Program-made: the position numbers and the translations under genes
Assembly: GCA_963773155.1 (NCBI GenBank)
Contig: CAVZAB010000013.1
Location: forward strand, 1-64,000
Reading direction: 5' to 3'
Length of the DNA: 64,000 nt
Source: CAVZAB01 sp963773155
GTDB lineage: Bacteria > Pseudomonadota > Alphaproteobacteria > Rhizobiales > Beijerinckiaceae
Notes under the pieces: generated by a model
Seen by the model: the letters and a program-made list of their open reading frames with translations, nothing else
Told to the model about the DNA's origin: nothing
Databases searched by the model: none
In this document: in pieces, positions 8,801 through 17,446 of the stretch
Layout of the letters: each line of letters opens with the position of its first letter
How positions within the stretch are numbered: the first letter of the stretch is position 1

Positions 8801-9494
8801 GTCGCACCCCTGATGATGTCGACAGGATTTAGCCGCGCCGCAGCGCGTGCCGGAAAATAGCCGGCCACCAAGCTTGAGATCAGCGCAACGCCGGTGGCCA
8901 GCAAATAGTGCTTTGGCGAATAGAGAACCGGCAAATGGTTGAAGTCGGAGAACGTGGTCTTGAATTCCAGCGACGCCAGCCCACGGGTGAGCAGATAGCC
9001 AAGCGCCCAGCCGAGCACCGCGCCGACCAGGTCGACCAGTAGCGCGTTGGAGGCGCGGTAGAGCGATTTCAGCGTTCCCTGCCGAATGGGGGCCGCAAGT
9101 TTTGAAACATCACCTTCGGTGCGGGGGTCGTTGCCGGCGATCGAGGTGGTCAAGTTGCGACCGGCGAAGCGCAGCACGGCCTTCGACTGCACCGAGGGCG
9201 TCAGCGCCCCGGGCACCCAGCTTTGGTGCCGGGACGCCGCACCTCCGGCGTCAGGCCGTGAAATTCGGCGGCTGCATAAACCGTATCAGCCGGTTGTCGC
9301 GTAGGCTGACGCAACTCGTCGGTCACCGAAATATGCGGCAACGCGTCCACCAGAGTCTTGATGAAATCTTCCTGTGATCCCTCCATCATTGCCGCCATCA
9401 ATGGGACGCCGGTCATGACGCCGGCGATCGCCACCAGCGTTTGCCGGGCGCGGTGACGGACATGAGTCCACGCGATGGTCAGGATCAGGTTCAT
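8797..9494 (-). pseudogene. FtsX/MacB-like permease with large internal deletion
   Basis: Membrane subunit of the exporter. The start (MNLILTIAWTHVRHRARQT, TM helix with VAIAGVMTGVPL) and the end (GWALGYLLTRGL, LLATGVALISSLVAGYF and ARAAARLNPVDIIRGAT, the standard FtsX tail) are clear. A frameshift near 9205 separates them. The text jumps from SLYRASNALLV directly to DLVGAVLGWALG. A normal protein of this family is near 400 residues; here only about 230 remain, so roughly 170 residues of periplasmic domain and two middle TM helices are missing. This is true deletion, not a single-base error. Confidence 0.75.
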
Positions 9495-10572
9495 GATCCG
9501 TCTGGCTCCCGCAGGACTGGGCGGACCCGCGACCTATTCTTGATGTTGGTGGTCGTAGGCGAGATGACCAGCTCGCCCTCGCTGGCGCCACCGACAATTT
9601 CGACGAAACCGGTTCCGCGGATGCCGATCTCGACCTTGCGTAGGCGGACACGATCGGTTTCGAATGCGAGCAGGCTGCTGTCGCACCACATTGGCGGGGA
9701 CCAGAAGCAGGTCGGAATTCTCCCGGCTGCCGATATTTGCCTCAACGCTCATTCCCACCCGCAGCGGCGTGTCGCTGGGCAGGCCGATCCTGACACGGAA
9801 TGTCTTGGAGACGGGATCTCCGGCGGGCGTGATCTCCTTGACAAAACCCGGCAGAACCTGGCTGACGAACGCGTCGGTGCGCAACAGCGCTTTCTGACCG
9901 ACCTTGACGCGAGGGATATCCTCCTCATTGACATCGGCGATGACCCACAGCGGTCTTTCAAGGCCGATACGGTGGAGAATGGTGCCGCGATCGACCATGT
10001 CGCCGACCTCGCCGTCTTTCTTGAGTACGGTGCCGTCCATCGGCGCCACCAGCTTGTAGTATTCCAACCGCTGGGTCTGGGCCGCGATCTGCGCCCGGAT
10101 TTCGCGCTAGATCGCTCTCCGCCTTCTGATAGGCTTGTGAAGTCGCGATCCCGCGTGCCAGCAACTGCGCTTGGCGGTCAAATTCCAGCCGCTGGAATTC
10201 CTCCAGCGCACGCAAATCGTTGAGTGTGGCCAGCGCTTCCTTATCGTCGAGGCGAGCGAGAATATCACCGGCCTTGACGATTTTTCCTTCGCAGCGGCAA
10301 CGTTCGATGATGCGGCCGCGATCCAGCGGCGTCGAGCGCGACCACGTCTCCGGTTCGACCGCCCCGGTCGCATAGACGATTTCCGCGGCACTGCCGCGGG
10401 TGATCCGTACGACCGAAATGGCAGGTGCGCGCCACAGCCACCAAACCATCGCCGCGGCCACCGCGATGAAAAGGGCTGCGATGACCAGCATGGACCGGGA
10501 TGGACGCCGGCCGGTCGCCGCCTGCGTGGCCGCAGCTTCCGCGGCATCGATGGGGGAAACTCTCATATCCAT
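9491..10572 (-). pseudogene. HlyD/MacA-like periplasmic adaptor, frameshifted
   Basis: Membrane-fusion protein linking the exporter to an outer-membrane channel. N-terminus (MDMRVSPIDAAEAA) is followed by one TM helix (about residues 27-46), a lipoyl half (VYATGAVEPETW, KAGDILARLDDKEAL), a coiled-coil hairpin (LRALEEFQRLEFDRQAQLL), a second lipoyl half in another frame (LVAPMDGTVLKKDGEVGD) and beta-barrel (VGQKALLRTDAFV, LRVGMSVEANIG). The last part, VEIGIRGTGFVEIVGGASEG, is in a third frame. About 360 codons, normal size, two frameshifts. Its 3' end overlaps the permease start by ATGA. Order adaptor-permease-ATPase on the minus strand makes one operon behind the box at 10651. Confidence 0.8.
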
Positions 10573-10623
10573 GATTGGCCATCGCTGTGGAGTTGTAGCC
10601 GTCGCTCTCCCGGTCGCAGGTGG

Positions 10624-10664
10624 TAAATAGCGCGCTGCCGGTCCGACCGATTGATTTAGGTCAA
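10624..10664 (-). promoter_or_regulatory. FixK/FNR box and -10 of the exporter operon
   Basis: TTGATTTAGGTCAA (10651-10664) matches TTGA-N6-TCAA. On the minus strand TATTTA (10629-10624) stands 31 bp from the box centre, the class II FNR arrangement. The adaptor ATG is about 50 bases further on. The sequence shows the box and spacing; control by a FixK/FNR protein is inferred. Confidence 0.6.
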
Positions 10665-10694
10665 CGAAGCGTTGCCGTTGTTGGCCTTGGCTCG

Positions 10695-10722
10695 AGATAT
10701 TGATCGCACGCTATCAATATCT
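10695..10722. repeat. 10-bp inverted repeat in an intergenic region
   Basis: AGATATTGAT (10695-10704) and ATCAATATCT (10713-10722) are exact reverse complements with an 8-base spacer. It holds TTGAT and ATCAA half-sites but at N8, not the N4 of FNR boxes. The gap from 10573 to 10899 between the adaptor and groEL otherwise holds only the FixK-type box. The repeat could be a regulator site or an end-of-groEL hairpin. Confidence 0.5.
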
Positions 10723-10899
10723 TACTGCTAAATCTTCGACGGCGATGTGCGGCGCGCAACATTGGTTCGTATCGAGCAGCGAGCTTTGCCGCGTGCGGCC
10801 GCTAATCGTGCCGCTTCGGGTTGGGCTAAGTTCCGACTTCCGCGTCGAATTGCCACGCTCGGCGTTTCCTTCCTATTGAAATCGCGGATAACGCTCAGG

Positions 10900-12522
10900 T
10901 CACATGGCCATATCCGGTTCGGCCGGCCGCTCCCTCTTCGTCTCCGGAATTTCCGTCATGGTTGCTTCGGTGAGCAGCAGCACGCTGGCAACCGAGACCG
11001 CGTTTTCCAGTGCGGTGCGAACCACCTTCGCCGGATCGACGATGCCGGCCTCGACCAGATCGACATATTCCTTGCGCGCGGCATCGAAGCCGAAGCTGCC
11101 CTGGCCGGCGATCATCCGCGCCACGACCACGCCGCCGTCGACGGCCGAGTTCTCCGCGATCTGGCGCGCTGGCGCTTCGAGCGCCCGCTTCAAGATCTGA
11201 ATGCCGGTCCGCTCGTCGCCTTCGCAGGCGGCTTCTTCCTTGGTTACGGCTTCGATGCATTTTAGCAGCGCAAGGCCGCCGCCCGGCACAATTCCCTCGG
11301 CCACCGCGGCCTTTGTGGAGCTGATGGCGTCGTCGAGCGCTTCCTTCTTCGCCTTCATCTCGGCTTCGGTCGGGGCGCCGACGCGGATCACGGCAACGCC
11401 GCCAGACAATTTGGCCAGACGCTCTTCCAGCTTCTCCCGGTCGTAATCACTGGTGGTCTTTTCGATCTCGCGCCGAATTTGCGCAATCCGACCGTCAATC
11501 CGCGCCCGGTCGCCGCCGCTGCCGATCAACGTGGTGTTCTCCTTGTCCGCGACCACTCGCGCAGCACGTCCAAGCTGTTGCAGCGTCACGCTCTCCAGCT
11601 TTAGTCCCAATTCTTGGGATATCACTTGCGCGCCCGTCAAGATCGCGATGTCTTCGAGCATCGCCTTGCGGCGGTCGCCGAAGCCGGGCGCCTTGACCGC
11701 GCAGCCCTTGAGAACCCCGCGAAGCTGGTTGACGATCAGGGTGGCCAGCGCTTCGCCTTCGACATCCTCGGCCACGATCAGCAACGGCCGGCCCGACTTG
11801 GCGACCTGCTCGAGCATCGGAATGAGATCGCGCAGCGCCCCGATTTTGTGATCGCAAAGCAATACGAGTGGATCCTCCAGCACGGCTTCCATGCGCTCCG
11901 CGTCGGTAACGAAGTAGGGGGATATGAAGCCACGGTCGAATTTCATGCCTTCTACGACGTCCAACGTGGTTTCCGTTGTTTTGGATTCCTCGACTGAGAT
12001 AACGCCATCGCCGCCGACCTTTTCAATGGCGTCGGCGACCAGGTCGCCGATCTTTGGATCATTGTGAGCCGATAAGGTTGCAACCTGCGCCTTCTCGGCT
12101 TTGGTCTTCACCGGGCGAGACATGGCGTGCAGCGCCTCGATCGCAACACGTGCCGCGCGGTCTAGCCCCCGCTTGAGATCGATGGCACTGGCGCCCGCGA
12201 CGACGTTACGTACACCGTCGGCTAGGATCGCATGGGCGAGGATGGTAGAGGTGCTGGTTCCGTCGCCGACGACATCGCCCGTTCTTTCGGCGGCCTGGCG
12301 GAGCACTTGGGCGCCGAGATTTTCCTCTGGGTCCTTTAAATCGATTTCCTTGGCGATCGTGACACCGTCATTGCAGACGATCGGCGCGCCCCAACTCTTT
12401 TGAATCAGAACCGATTTCGACTTCGGACCAAGCGTGACGCGCACTGCATCGGCAAGGAGCGTCGCACCGCGCAAGACCTTCTCCCGCGCAGCAGAATGAA
12501 ACAGGATTTGCTTGTGCGCCAT
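10900..12522 (-). CDS. groEL: GroEL-type chaperonin, extra copy
   Basis: Intact 540-residue 60-kDa chaperonin; refolds proteins in an ATP-driven double ring. Family signatures are present: VTLGPKSKSVLIQKSWG, NDGVTIAKEIDL, the ATP loop GDGTSTSTILA (housekeeping GroEL usually GDGTTTAT), LIVAEDVEGEALATLIVN, KAPGFGDRRKAMLEDIAIL, AAVAEGIVPGGG. The C-terminus is RPAEPDMAM in place of the GGM repeat. The ribosome site AAGGAG lies before ATG 12522. No groES precedes it; hsp20 does, 90 bp upstream on the same strand. These features suggest an accessory, divergent paralogue working with Hsp20 under stress and borrowing GroES from elsewhere. Confidence 0.95.
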   Translation of the reverse strand: MAHKQILFHSAAREKVLRGATLLADAVRVTLGPKSKSVLIQKSWGAPIVCNDGVTIAKEIDLKDPEENLGAQVLRQAAERTGDVVGDGTSTSTILAHAILADGVRNVVAGASAIDLKRGLDRAARVAIEALHAMSRPVKTKAEKAQVATLSAHNDPKIGDLVADAIEKVGGDGVISVEESKTTETTLDVVEGMKFDRGFISPYFVTDAERMEAVLEDPLVLLCDHKIGALRDLIPMLEQVAKSGRPLLIVAEDVEGEALATLIVNQLRGVLKGCAVKAPGFGDRRKAMLEDIAILTGAQVISQELGLKLESVTLQQLGRAARVVADKENTTLIGSGGDRARIDGRIAQIRREIEKTTSDYDREKLEERLAKLSGGVAVIRVGAPTEAEMKAKKEALDDAISSTKAAVAEGIVPGGGLALLKCIEAVTKEEAACEGDERTGIQILKRALEAPARQIAENSAVDGGVVVARMIAGQGSFGFDAARKEYVDLVEAGIVDPAKVVRTALENAVSVASVLLLTEATMTEIPETKRERPAEPDMAM

Positions 12523-12570
12523 TTTGCCGCTTCTCCTTCAAAGTCTCGCCGCATGCCTCGTCGGTACGGT

Positions 12571-12599
12571 CTCGCCGCTCAGAATATTTAAGCGGCGAG
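12571..12599 (-). other. Hairpin between hsp20 and groEL
   Basis: CTCGCCGCT (12571-12579) pairs exactly with AGCGGCGAG (12591-12599) around an AT-rich 11-base loop. Lying between the hsp20 stop and the groEL ribosome site, it could end part of the hsp20 transcripts, protect mRNA ends, or act as an RNA element in the groEL leader. No T-run follows on the minus strand. Confidence 0.45.
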
Positions 12600-12612
12600 G
12601 CCGAGAGCCTGC

Positions 12613-13153
12613 TTATTTCACGCTTACGGGAATCGCCTTTTCTTTCTTCTGCGCTTCCGAAGACTTCGGCAGGGTAACCGTCAGAACGCCGCTCTTGTAG
12701 CTCGCTTCGATCTTCTCCGCATCGACGCTGCCGGGCACCTGCAGCGTGCGGCGGAAAGAACCATAGCGCCGCTCGGAGACGTAGCGGTCCTTGGTCTTTT
12801 CTTCCTTCTCTTCGTGTTTTTCGCCCTTGATCGTCAGCATACCGTTGGCAAGCTGGACATCGATGTTCTTGGCATCGAGCCCCGGCAGTTCGGCCATGAC
12901 CTCGAACGCCTTGTCCTTCTCGACGACGTCCAGCGCCGGTGTGGCGTTGAAGCCAAGGTCACGGCGCCAGAACGCCTCTATGTCGGTAGTGGACGAAAGA
13001 AGGGAGCCTGCCAAAATCCGGTCTGGAAATCGTGAAACAAACGATCGACTTGATTGCGCAGGACTTCCAAGGGTTGCCAATCGACAGCCTTAGTGAACTG
13101 CGTCGCTGGAGTTGCTTAGGTCTTGACGGGTAACTTTGTTGCAGCTTCTGCCA
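12613..13153 (-). pseudogene. Hsp20 small heat-shock protein, broken N-terminus
   Basis: The alpha-crystallin domain is intact: DIEAFWRRDLGFNATPALDV, AFEVMAELPGLDAKNIDV, LTIKGEKHEEKEEK, YGSFRRTLQVPGSVDAEKI and the GVLTVTLPK signature. Small Hsps hold unfolded proteins for refolding. The natural start is ATG 13153 (MAEAATKLPVKT) with AAGGAG 8 bases ahead. That frame reads into a TAA after 12 codons, then continues sensibly (ATQFTKAVDWQPLEVLRNQV, DRLFHDFQTGFWQAPFF) and shifts frame near 12980 into the crystallin domain. A later in-frame ATG at 13080 would give 155 residues but with a nonsense N-terminus. One stop and one shift could be indel errors. Upstream is a perfect FNR box; groEL follows. 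Confidence 0.82.
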
Positions 13154-13188
13154 TAACAGATACTCCTTCGATGTCGACATTAGGAGAC

Positions 13189-13229
13189 AGGATATGCCGA
13201 TGGCATCCGCGTTCTTTGATCCTCATCAA
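13189..13229 (-). promoter_or_regulatory. FixK/FNR box of the hsp20-groEL operon
   Basis: TTGATCCTCATCAA (13216-13229) is a perfect TTGAT-N4-ATCAA site. On the minus strand TATCCT (13194-13189) lies 31 bp from its centre, and the Hsp20 ATG at 13153 would then sit about 28 bases from the start of transcription. The same arrangement is seen before the nitroreductase and the exporter operon. Confidence 0.7.
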
Positions 13230-13552
13230 ACATCGAAGCACGTCGAACGACTATTCCGCCTGCGCCGTTGAGCGATCGAAACCTGCACCAGCTTCGAGCT
13301 GTTGAATTCGACGAGTACGTTCCACCAGATCGGTCGTATAGTCCTGTGAAACCTGGCGAAGCGTCGTTGGCTAGCGGATTGGATGTGCGTCGTCGCTGGT
13401 CTCGCAAGCCTGGTCAGCGCCCCATCTCTTCCCGTGCTGCGTGATCGGGTGCTCGACGCCGGCCGTCCATCCTCGTCAAGCCAACCGGCGCCATCCAGAA
13501 TCTGCATATTTACGAGCGCGGGGTAATCTCGCTTGGTGAGTACAGCCACGAT

Positions 13553-13963
13553 TTGGATCTGCCGCTTCATAAACGCCCGCCATGGCGCGATTTATGGCGC
13601 TCAGAAGGGTACAACGTAGACGATCCGAAGGCACTTGCAGAACTTGTAGAGGACTTTTCAGCCGAAGGGCCGGATCACCCGATTTACGACTGTGCATGGT
13701 CCGAAGCGGTCGATGTCACGCTCGGGTCGTGTGCAAGGGCGTCTCGGCTGCTTAGGGAACTCAACATCGGCCCGGAAATAAGGACGCTGCGATCCCAAAG
13801 CGGGCGTCTGGACTTTTATTACGGCGACGGGGTACCAGGTTCGAACAATACCTGGGTCGAGGCCGGTGATGATCTGTCTGTGACGCTATTGCAGGCACGG
13901 CTGATCGAGCTGGGTCAGCCTATTCGCGTCGTGATGGAGGTTCCAAGGGTGATCAAGGAATAA
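13553..13963 (+). CDS. Hypothetical protein
   Basis: 136 codons from a TTG at 13553; the frame is open further upstream to a TGA near 13442 without an ATG, so the start is unknown and the gene may be a 5'-truncated remnant. The product is acidic and soluble (RDLWRSEGYNVDDPKALAEL, YGDGVPGSNNTWVEAGDDL, VTLLQARLIELGQPIRVVME). I do not recognise a family. It lies between the hsp20 promoter and the IS66 element and is on the opposite strand to hsp20. Confidence 0.45.
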   Translation: MDLPLHKRPPWRDLWRSEGYNVDDPKALAELVEDFSAEGPDHPIYDCAWSEAVDVTLGSCARASRLLRELNIGPEIRTLRSQSGRLDFYYGDGVPGSNNTWVEAGDDLSVTLLQARLIELGQPIRVVMEVPRVIKE

Positions 13964-14083
13964 TCGGTTTCTTGTTTTCAAGTTGGCCCAAGGCCCGTCA
14001 ACGTCGTTGGGTGGGGAGAGGGGTAGGGAAATAAAAATAATATACATAAACTATCCAATATAACAATAAGTTATCAAAATTCA

Positions 14084-15780
14084 GCAACAGGGGCAAAAGC
14101 CTGGGCAGTCAGCTGCTATTGAGCGCCAACGTACGCTGCCTGACGAGCTCGGGAAGGTATGGAATGGCCGGTTTGTCTTCGACCTCGAGCCTTGCGCCGA
14201 GATAGTCCCAGAAAACGACGCCCAGTTTGGCGCAGGTCTTGGCGAGGCCGAGGAAGGCGTCGCGGCAATCGCGACCTTGATCGCTGCGTGTCCCGCCACT
14301 GATTTTGCGTTTGGTGACGTGGCAGCGAATGTCGTTCTCCGAACCGTTGGTATGGAGTGGGATCTCGGGTCGCTCGAGAACCCTGAGGAGTTCGGGTTTG
14401 TTGGCTTGCAGCCGCTTGAGCAGGCGGTCGAGCGAAACGAAGCCTGTTGTGCGCTTGAAGATGCGATCGAAGCGGGCCCGCAACGCCACCCGGCGCTGCG
14501 GCGAGGGGTCGGTGCGGTAGGCGAGGAGGTCCCGGTAGAACGACCAGATCAAGCCGCGCAGCTTTTTCTGCGCCAGCCGATTGTGTTCGGTGAATGCCTC
14601 AAGCTTATGGACGAGACGCTCGGCATGGACCCAACACAGAGCGTGTACGCCGACATCGAATTGGCCGGCGTCATCGCTGACGATGACACTCTTGCGCACG
14701 AAGCCATGCGCCATGACACTGCCCCACAGCGCGCCCTCGGTGGCGATGCAGACGGGATCGGGCGTGACCTTGAGGTCGGTGAGGCCGAGGCTCTCCAGAT
14801 GGCGGATCCAGGCGGTTGCGTCGGCAAAGTGTCGATCAGCGTGCCCGGCAAGCTTCGCTATTACAGATCCCGATAGCGCCCGCTCACGCATGTAAGCGAG
14901 GGCCTCGTCATTGACCACGTAATCGGCATAGCCGGCACGCAGGAGCTCAAGAAAATTGAGCCGGCTTTTCGAGCCCGTCGTTCCAAACCAGGCGAAATGA
15001 TCATTGCCGATCTGCGTACAGAAACCATTTTTGCCCTGGTGCCGAGCGCCGGTGTCGTCGACCGTGATCCAGGCGGCGGTCCCGAGCCCGGCCCGCAAGA
15101 CATCCCGCGCTTCAGCCACGAACGGCTCTTGGTCGCCAATCAACAGGCGCATAACTTGACGCTTCGAGACATCGATACCGATGGCCCGCAGTTGGGTAAC
15201 CAAGCGGGCAACAGTTACTTGCCCTTGATGGTGCTGAACGAGAACGAAACGGCGCAGCTCGGCGCCGAAATGCCCGCGTACGCTGGCCGGCAATGGCGCG
15301 ATGACTGTGGCTCCCGCCGGCGTCAGCCAGCGCTCACGGCGAAAGCGCAGGACATGGGGCCGTAAGACGAGATCCTGGACGACGAAGCTTTGATAACCTT
15401 TGAACCGGGAACCAGGCGGCACGTCCGCCTTGAGGATCCGTTCTTCGTGAACCACTCGTTTGGCGGTCTTATTGCCGCCGCCAGGCCGCGGACCTTTCGG
15501 GCCCTCAGGTTGGCTTGCTTTGTCCATACCGCTTGGCTTGGTCGGTGGCTTGATATCTGGCCGGCCCTTCTGACCTTTCAATCGGGCGTTCTCTTCGCGA
15601 AGCGCTGCAACAGTCTGCTTCAATGACGAAACCTCGCCAAGAAGCTGCACAACCAGCATCTTCAGTTCAAAAAATGAAAGCGAATCAATATCGTGGGGCG
15701 GCATCCCCAGAATGAATCAGAACCCGGTCCTTTTGGGAATCTGGAGCTTAACTATTTGCCCGGGCTTTTGCCCCTGTTAC
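14084..15780 (-). mobile_element. IS66-type insertion sequence, complete
   Basis: About 1.7 kb bounded by inverted ends. The left end reads GCAACAGGGGCAAAAGCC from 14084; the right end, reverse complemented from 15780, reads GTAACAGGGGCAAAAGCC. They match over about 24 bases with a few differences. Ends starting GTAA are usual for IS66. The element holds one transposase gene. It sits in an AT-rich patch (about 14030-14083). The 8-bp flanks (AAAATTCA and CAATTACA) do not match well, so no target duplication is claimed. Confidence 0.8.
14109..15704 (-). CDS. IS66-family transposase (single-gene type)
   Basis: 531 residues, intact. An N-terminal leucine-rich coiled coil (about 10-45: FFELKMLVVQLLGEVSSLKQ) is followed by a Gly/Pro-rich linker and zinc-ribbon-like region, then the DDE catalytic core. 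Candidate acids are in WITVDDTGARHQGKNG, VIVSDDAGQFDVGVHALC and HTNGSENDIRCHVTKRKISG. No TnpA or TnpB accessory ORFs are present, so it belongs to the single-transposase group of IS66-like elements. The intact frame suggests recent arrival compared with the decayed genes around it. Confidence 0.85.
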   Translation of the reverse strand: MPPHDIDSLSFFELKMLVVQLLGEVSSLKQTVAALREENARLKGQKGRPDIKPPTKPSGMDKASQPEGPKGPRPGGGNKTAKRVVHEERILKADVPPGSRFKGYQSFVVQDLVLRPHVLRFRRERWLTPAGATVIAPLPASVRGHFGAELRRFVLVQHHQGQVTVARLVTQLRAIGIDVSKRQVMRLLIGDQEPFVAEARDVLRAGLGTAAWITVDDTGARHQGKNGFCTQIGNDHFAWFGTTGSKSRLNFLELLRAGYADYVVNDEALAYMRERALSGSVIAKLAGHADRHFADATAWIRHLESLGLTDLKVTPDPVCIATEGALWGSVMAHGFVRKSVIVSDDAGQFDVGVHALCWVHAERLVHKLEAFTEHNRLAQKKLRGLIWSFYRDLLAYRTDPSPQRRVALRARFDRIFKRTTGFVSLDRLLKRLQANKPELLRVLERPEIPLHTNGSENDIRCHVTKRKISGGTRSDQGRDCRDAFLGLAKTCAKLGVVFWDYLGARLEVEDKPAIPYLPELVRQRTLALNSS

Positions 15781-16025
15781 CAATTACAATGTGTTGACTG
15801 TACGGTGTAAATGACCGAAATCTACGTTACAAGGACGCCGGGGATTGTCGGCGGATACAGTTGAATTCGTACCGTCACTCCCTGACGCCACCTTCCGTGA
15901 CACCCCGAACCAACCCGTTCCGAGACATGCGCCAAAAACGTGCGTATGATGGTCAATGCATTCAAGGCCGGGTGCTGCACGGTCGAAACGACCTTGCCCA
16001 ATGAGTTAAAAAACGGGAGGGCAAC
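15781..16025. other. Intergenic region, no gene seen
   Basis: Between the IS right end and the GYD gene. The only clear element is the GYD ribosome site (GGGAGGG, 16015-16021). No promoter or repeat stands out. Confidence 0.5.
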
Positions 16026-16346
16026 ATGGCCAAATATCTCTTCGAAGCACGTTTCAACGCCGAGGGTGCCAAAGGCATTGCCAGCGAAGGCGGCTCTGGA
16101 CGTCGTGCGACGATAGCGAAGTTGATCGAGGGGCTGGGCGGCAAGCTAGAGACCTTCTACTTCGCATTCGGCGACGTCGACGTGTACACAATTGTCGATC
16201 TGCCCGACAGCATAACTGCGACGGCCATTGCGCTCGCAGTCAACAAGAGCGGCGCTGTAGCCATGAAAACCGTTGTGCTGATCTCGCCAGAGGATATGGA
16301 CAAGGCGAGCAAGAAGGCCGTGAACTATCGGCCACCGGGGAGCTGA
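16026..16346 (+). CDS. GYD domain protein
   Basis: 106 residues. It resembles the GYD family (named for a conserved Gly-Tyr-Asp; here YFAFGDVDVYTIVDLPD), dimeric ferredoxin-like-fold proteins of unknown role common in Alphaproteobacteria. MAKYLFEARFNAEGAKGI and AIALAVNKSGAVAMKTVVLI are typical. The start has a strong GGAGG site. The frame is intact. Nothing in the context points to a function. Confidence 0.75.
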   Translation: MAKYLFEARFNAEGAKGIASEGGSGRRATIAKLIEGLGGKLETFYFAFGDVDVYTIVDLPDSITATAIALAVNKSGAVAMKTVVLISPEDMDKASKKAVNYRPPGS

Positions 16347-16744
16347 CGACAGATCGCCCTTGGTGACACCAGGAAAGTGTCTGACGGGCATTTTGGATCA
16401 GGGGCCGGTTTGGGTAGCGCAAGTGAGCGAGCGGCCTTCCTGAGCCGTCCCTGAGTTTTGGAAGGGTTGTCTCGTTACAGCTCGGCGCCACTCCCGCCCG
16501 ACACCGCCAAACGAGGCCCGACGTGGTGGGCAGAAGCCGGACATCTGTTGGATATTGGTGCGGTGTCCGGCATCGGTCATTTAAAAAATGTGCGAGCTCC
16601 GCCGACAAGAGCTGATTGCGAAAATTCCCCCCGTGCCGGTGCCACCGTGGCTTTTGACAGGCGAAGAGCGCACGAGCCGTTCAAACGTGTTGTCGGCAAG
16701 GGCGTCTGTGGCTCGCTCTCGGGAGGTTGACGCGGCATTTCCGT
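16347..16744. other. Intergenic region, no supported gene
   Basis: About 400 bases between the GYD gene and the convergent methyltransferase. Short frames exist in several phases but none has a ribosome site or recognisable sequence. No strong hairpin was noticed. Confidence 0.5.
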
Positions 16745-17446
16745 TTACTCGCGCCGACGTGCATCCAGAACAAAAAGCCTCTCGTATGCGACGCCTTCCT
16801 TCACGGAATAAAGCCCTTCCGCCACTCCACCGAGTGTATCAAGCCAATCTCGGTCAATAAACGATCGAAATTCGAGCTGCCTCTCGGCAACGATGCGGTG
16901 GTGCATCCCAAGCGATTCGAGTAGGCGAAGGCTCTTTGGCAGGTTTGCCATTGAACTATGTGTCATCAGTAGATGACCTAATGGCGCCAGCTTGTGTGGA
17001 GCCTCTTTGATGATCTCGTCGATCATAGATCGACCCTCCGGGCCTGCATAGAATGGGCTGTTCGCTCTCTCCGGTTGGGGCAAGGGCAGCTGCGCCGGAT
17101 TGCTAAGAATGACGTTGACTTGCTCCCCTTCTGGAAGCGGAATAATGGATGTGCCAATTGGCAAGTGAATGAGACCCTTTTGAACGCCGTTGCGCTTTGC
17201 ATTCTCCATCGCCGATGCGATGGCGCTGTCATAGGTGTCGAGCAAATAGACGTGTTTGGCGCCTTGGAGCCTTGCGAGGATGGCAAGGAACCCCGAGCCG
17301 CTCCCAACGTCAACAACAGATTGGCCTGTTAAGTCCGGGATGTTTTCGGCAAGCAGCAGCGAGTAAGGTGATACCGGTGCGACGCCCTCGTGAAGACCCA
17401 GCATTATCCTATGTCGGCCAATTTGATAGATTTGCGTCTCATCCAT
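16745..17446 (-). CDS. SAM-dependent methyltransferase
   Basis: 233 residues from the ATG at 17446 (MDETQIYQIGRHRI), preferred over the longer frame from 17530 because family homology starts here and a G-rich site precedes it. It has a Rossmann SAM site VVDVGSGSGFLAILAR and a following VYLLDTYDSA acidic strand. SNPAQLPLPQ stands where N5-glutamine and RNA methyltransferases of the HemK/RsmC type carry NPPY. Related to small-molecule or ribosomal/protein methyltransferases; the NPAQ form leaves the substrate open. Frame intact. A short leader before it (17450-17600) may code a signal-peptide-like fragment but is not convincing. Confidence 0.75.
   Translation of the reverse strand: MDETQIYQIGRHRIMLGLHEGVAPVSPYSLLLAENIPDLTGQSVVDVGSGSGFLAILARLQGAKHVYLLDTYDSAIASAMENAKRNGVQKGLIHLPIGTSIIPLPEGEQVNVILSNPAQLPLPQPERANSPFYAGPEGRSMIDEIIKEAPHKLAPLGHLLMTHSSMANLPKSLRLLESLGMHHRIVAERQLEFRSFIDRDWLDTLGGVAEGLYSVKEGVAYERLFVLDARRRE

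Noticed and set aside
10695..10722. Second FNR-type box
   Set aside because: Half-sites TTGAT and ATCAA are eight bases apart, not four, so it is listed only as an inverted repeat.
10747..11265. 172-codon plus-strand frame
   Set aside because: Mostly antisense to groEL, with no recognisable product.
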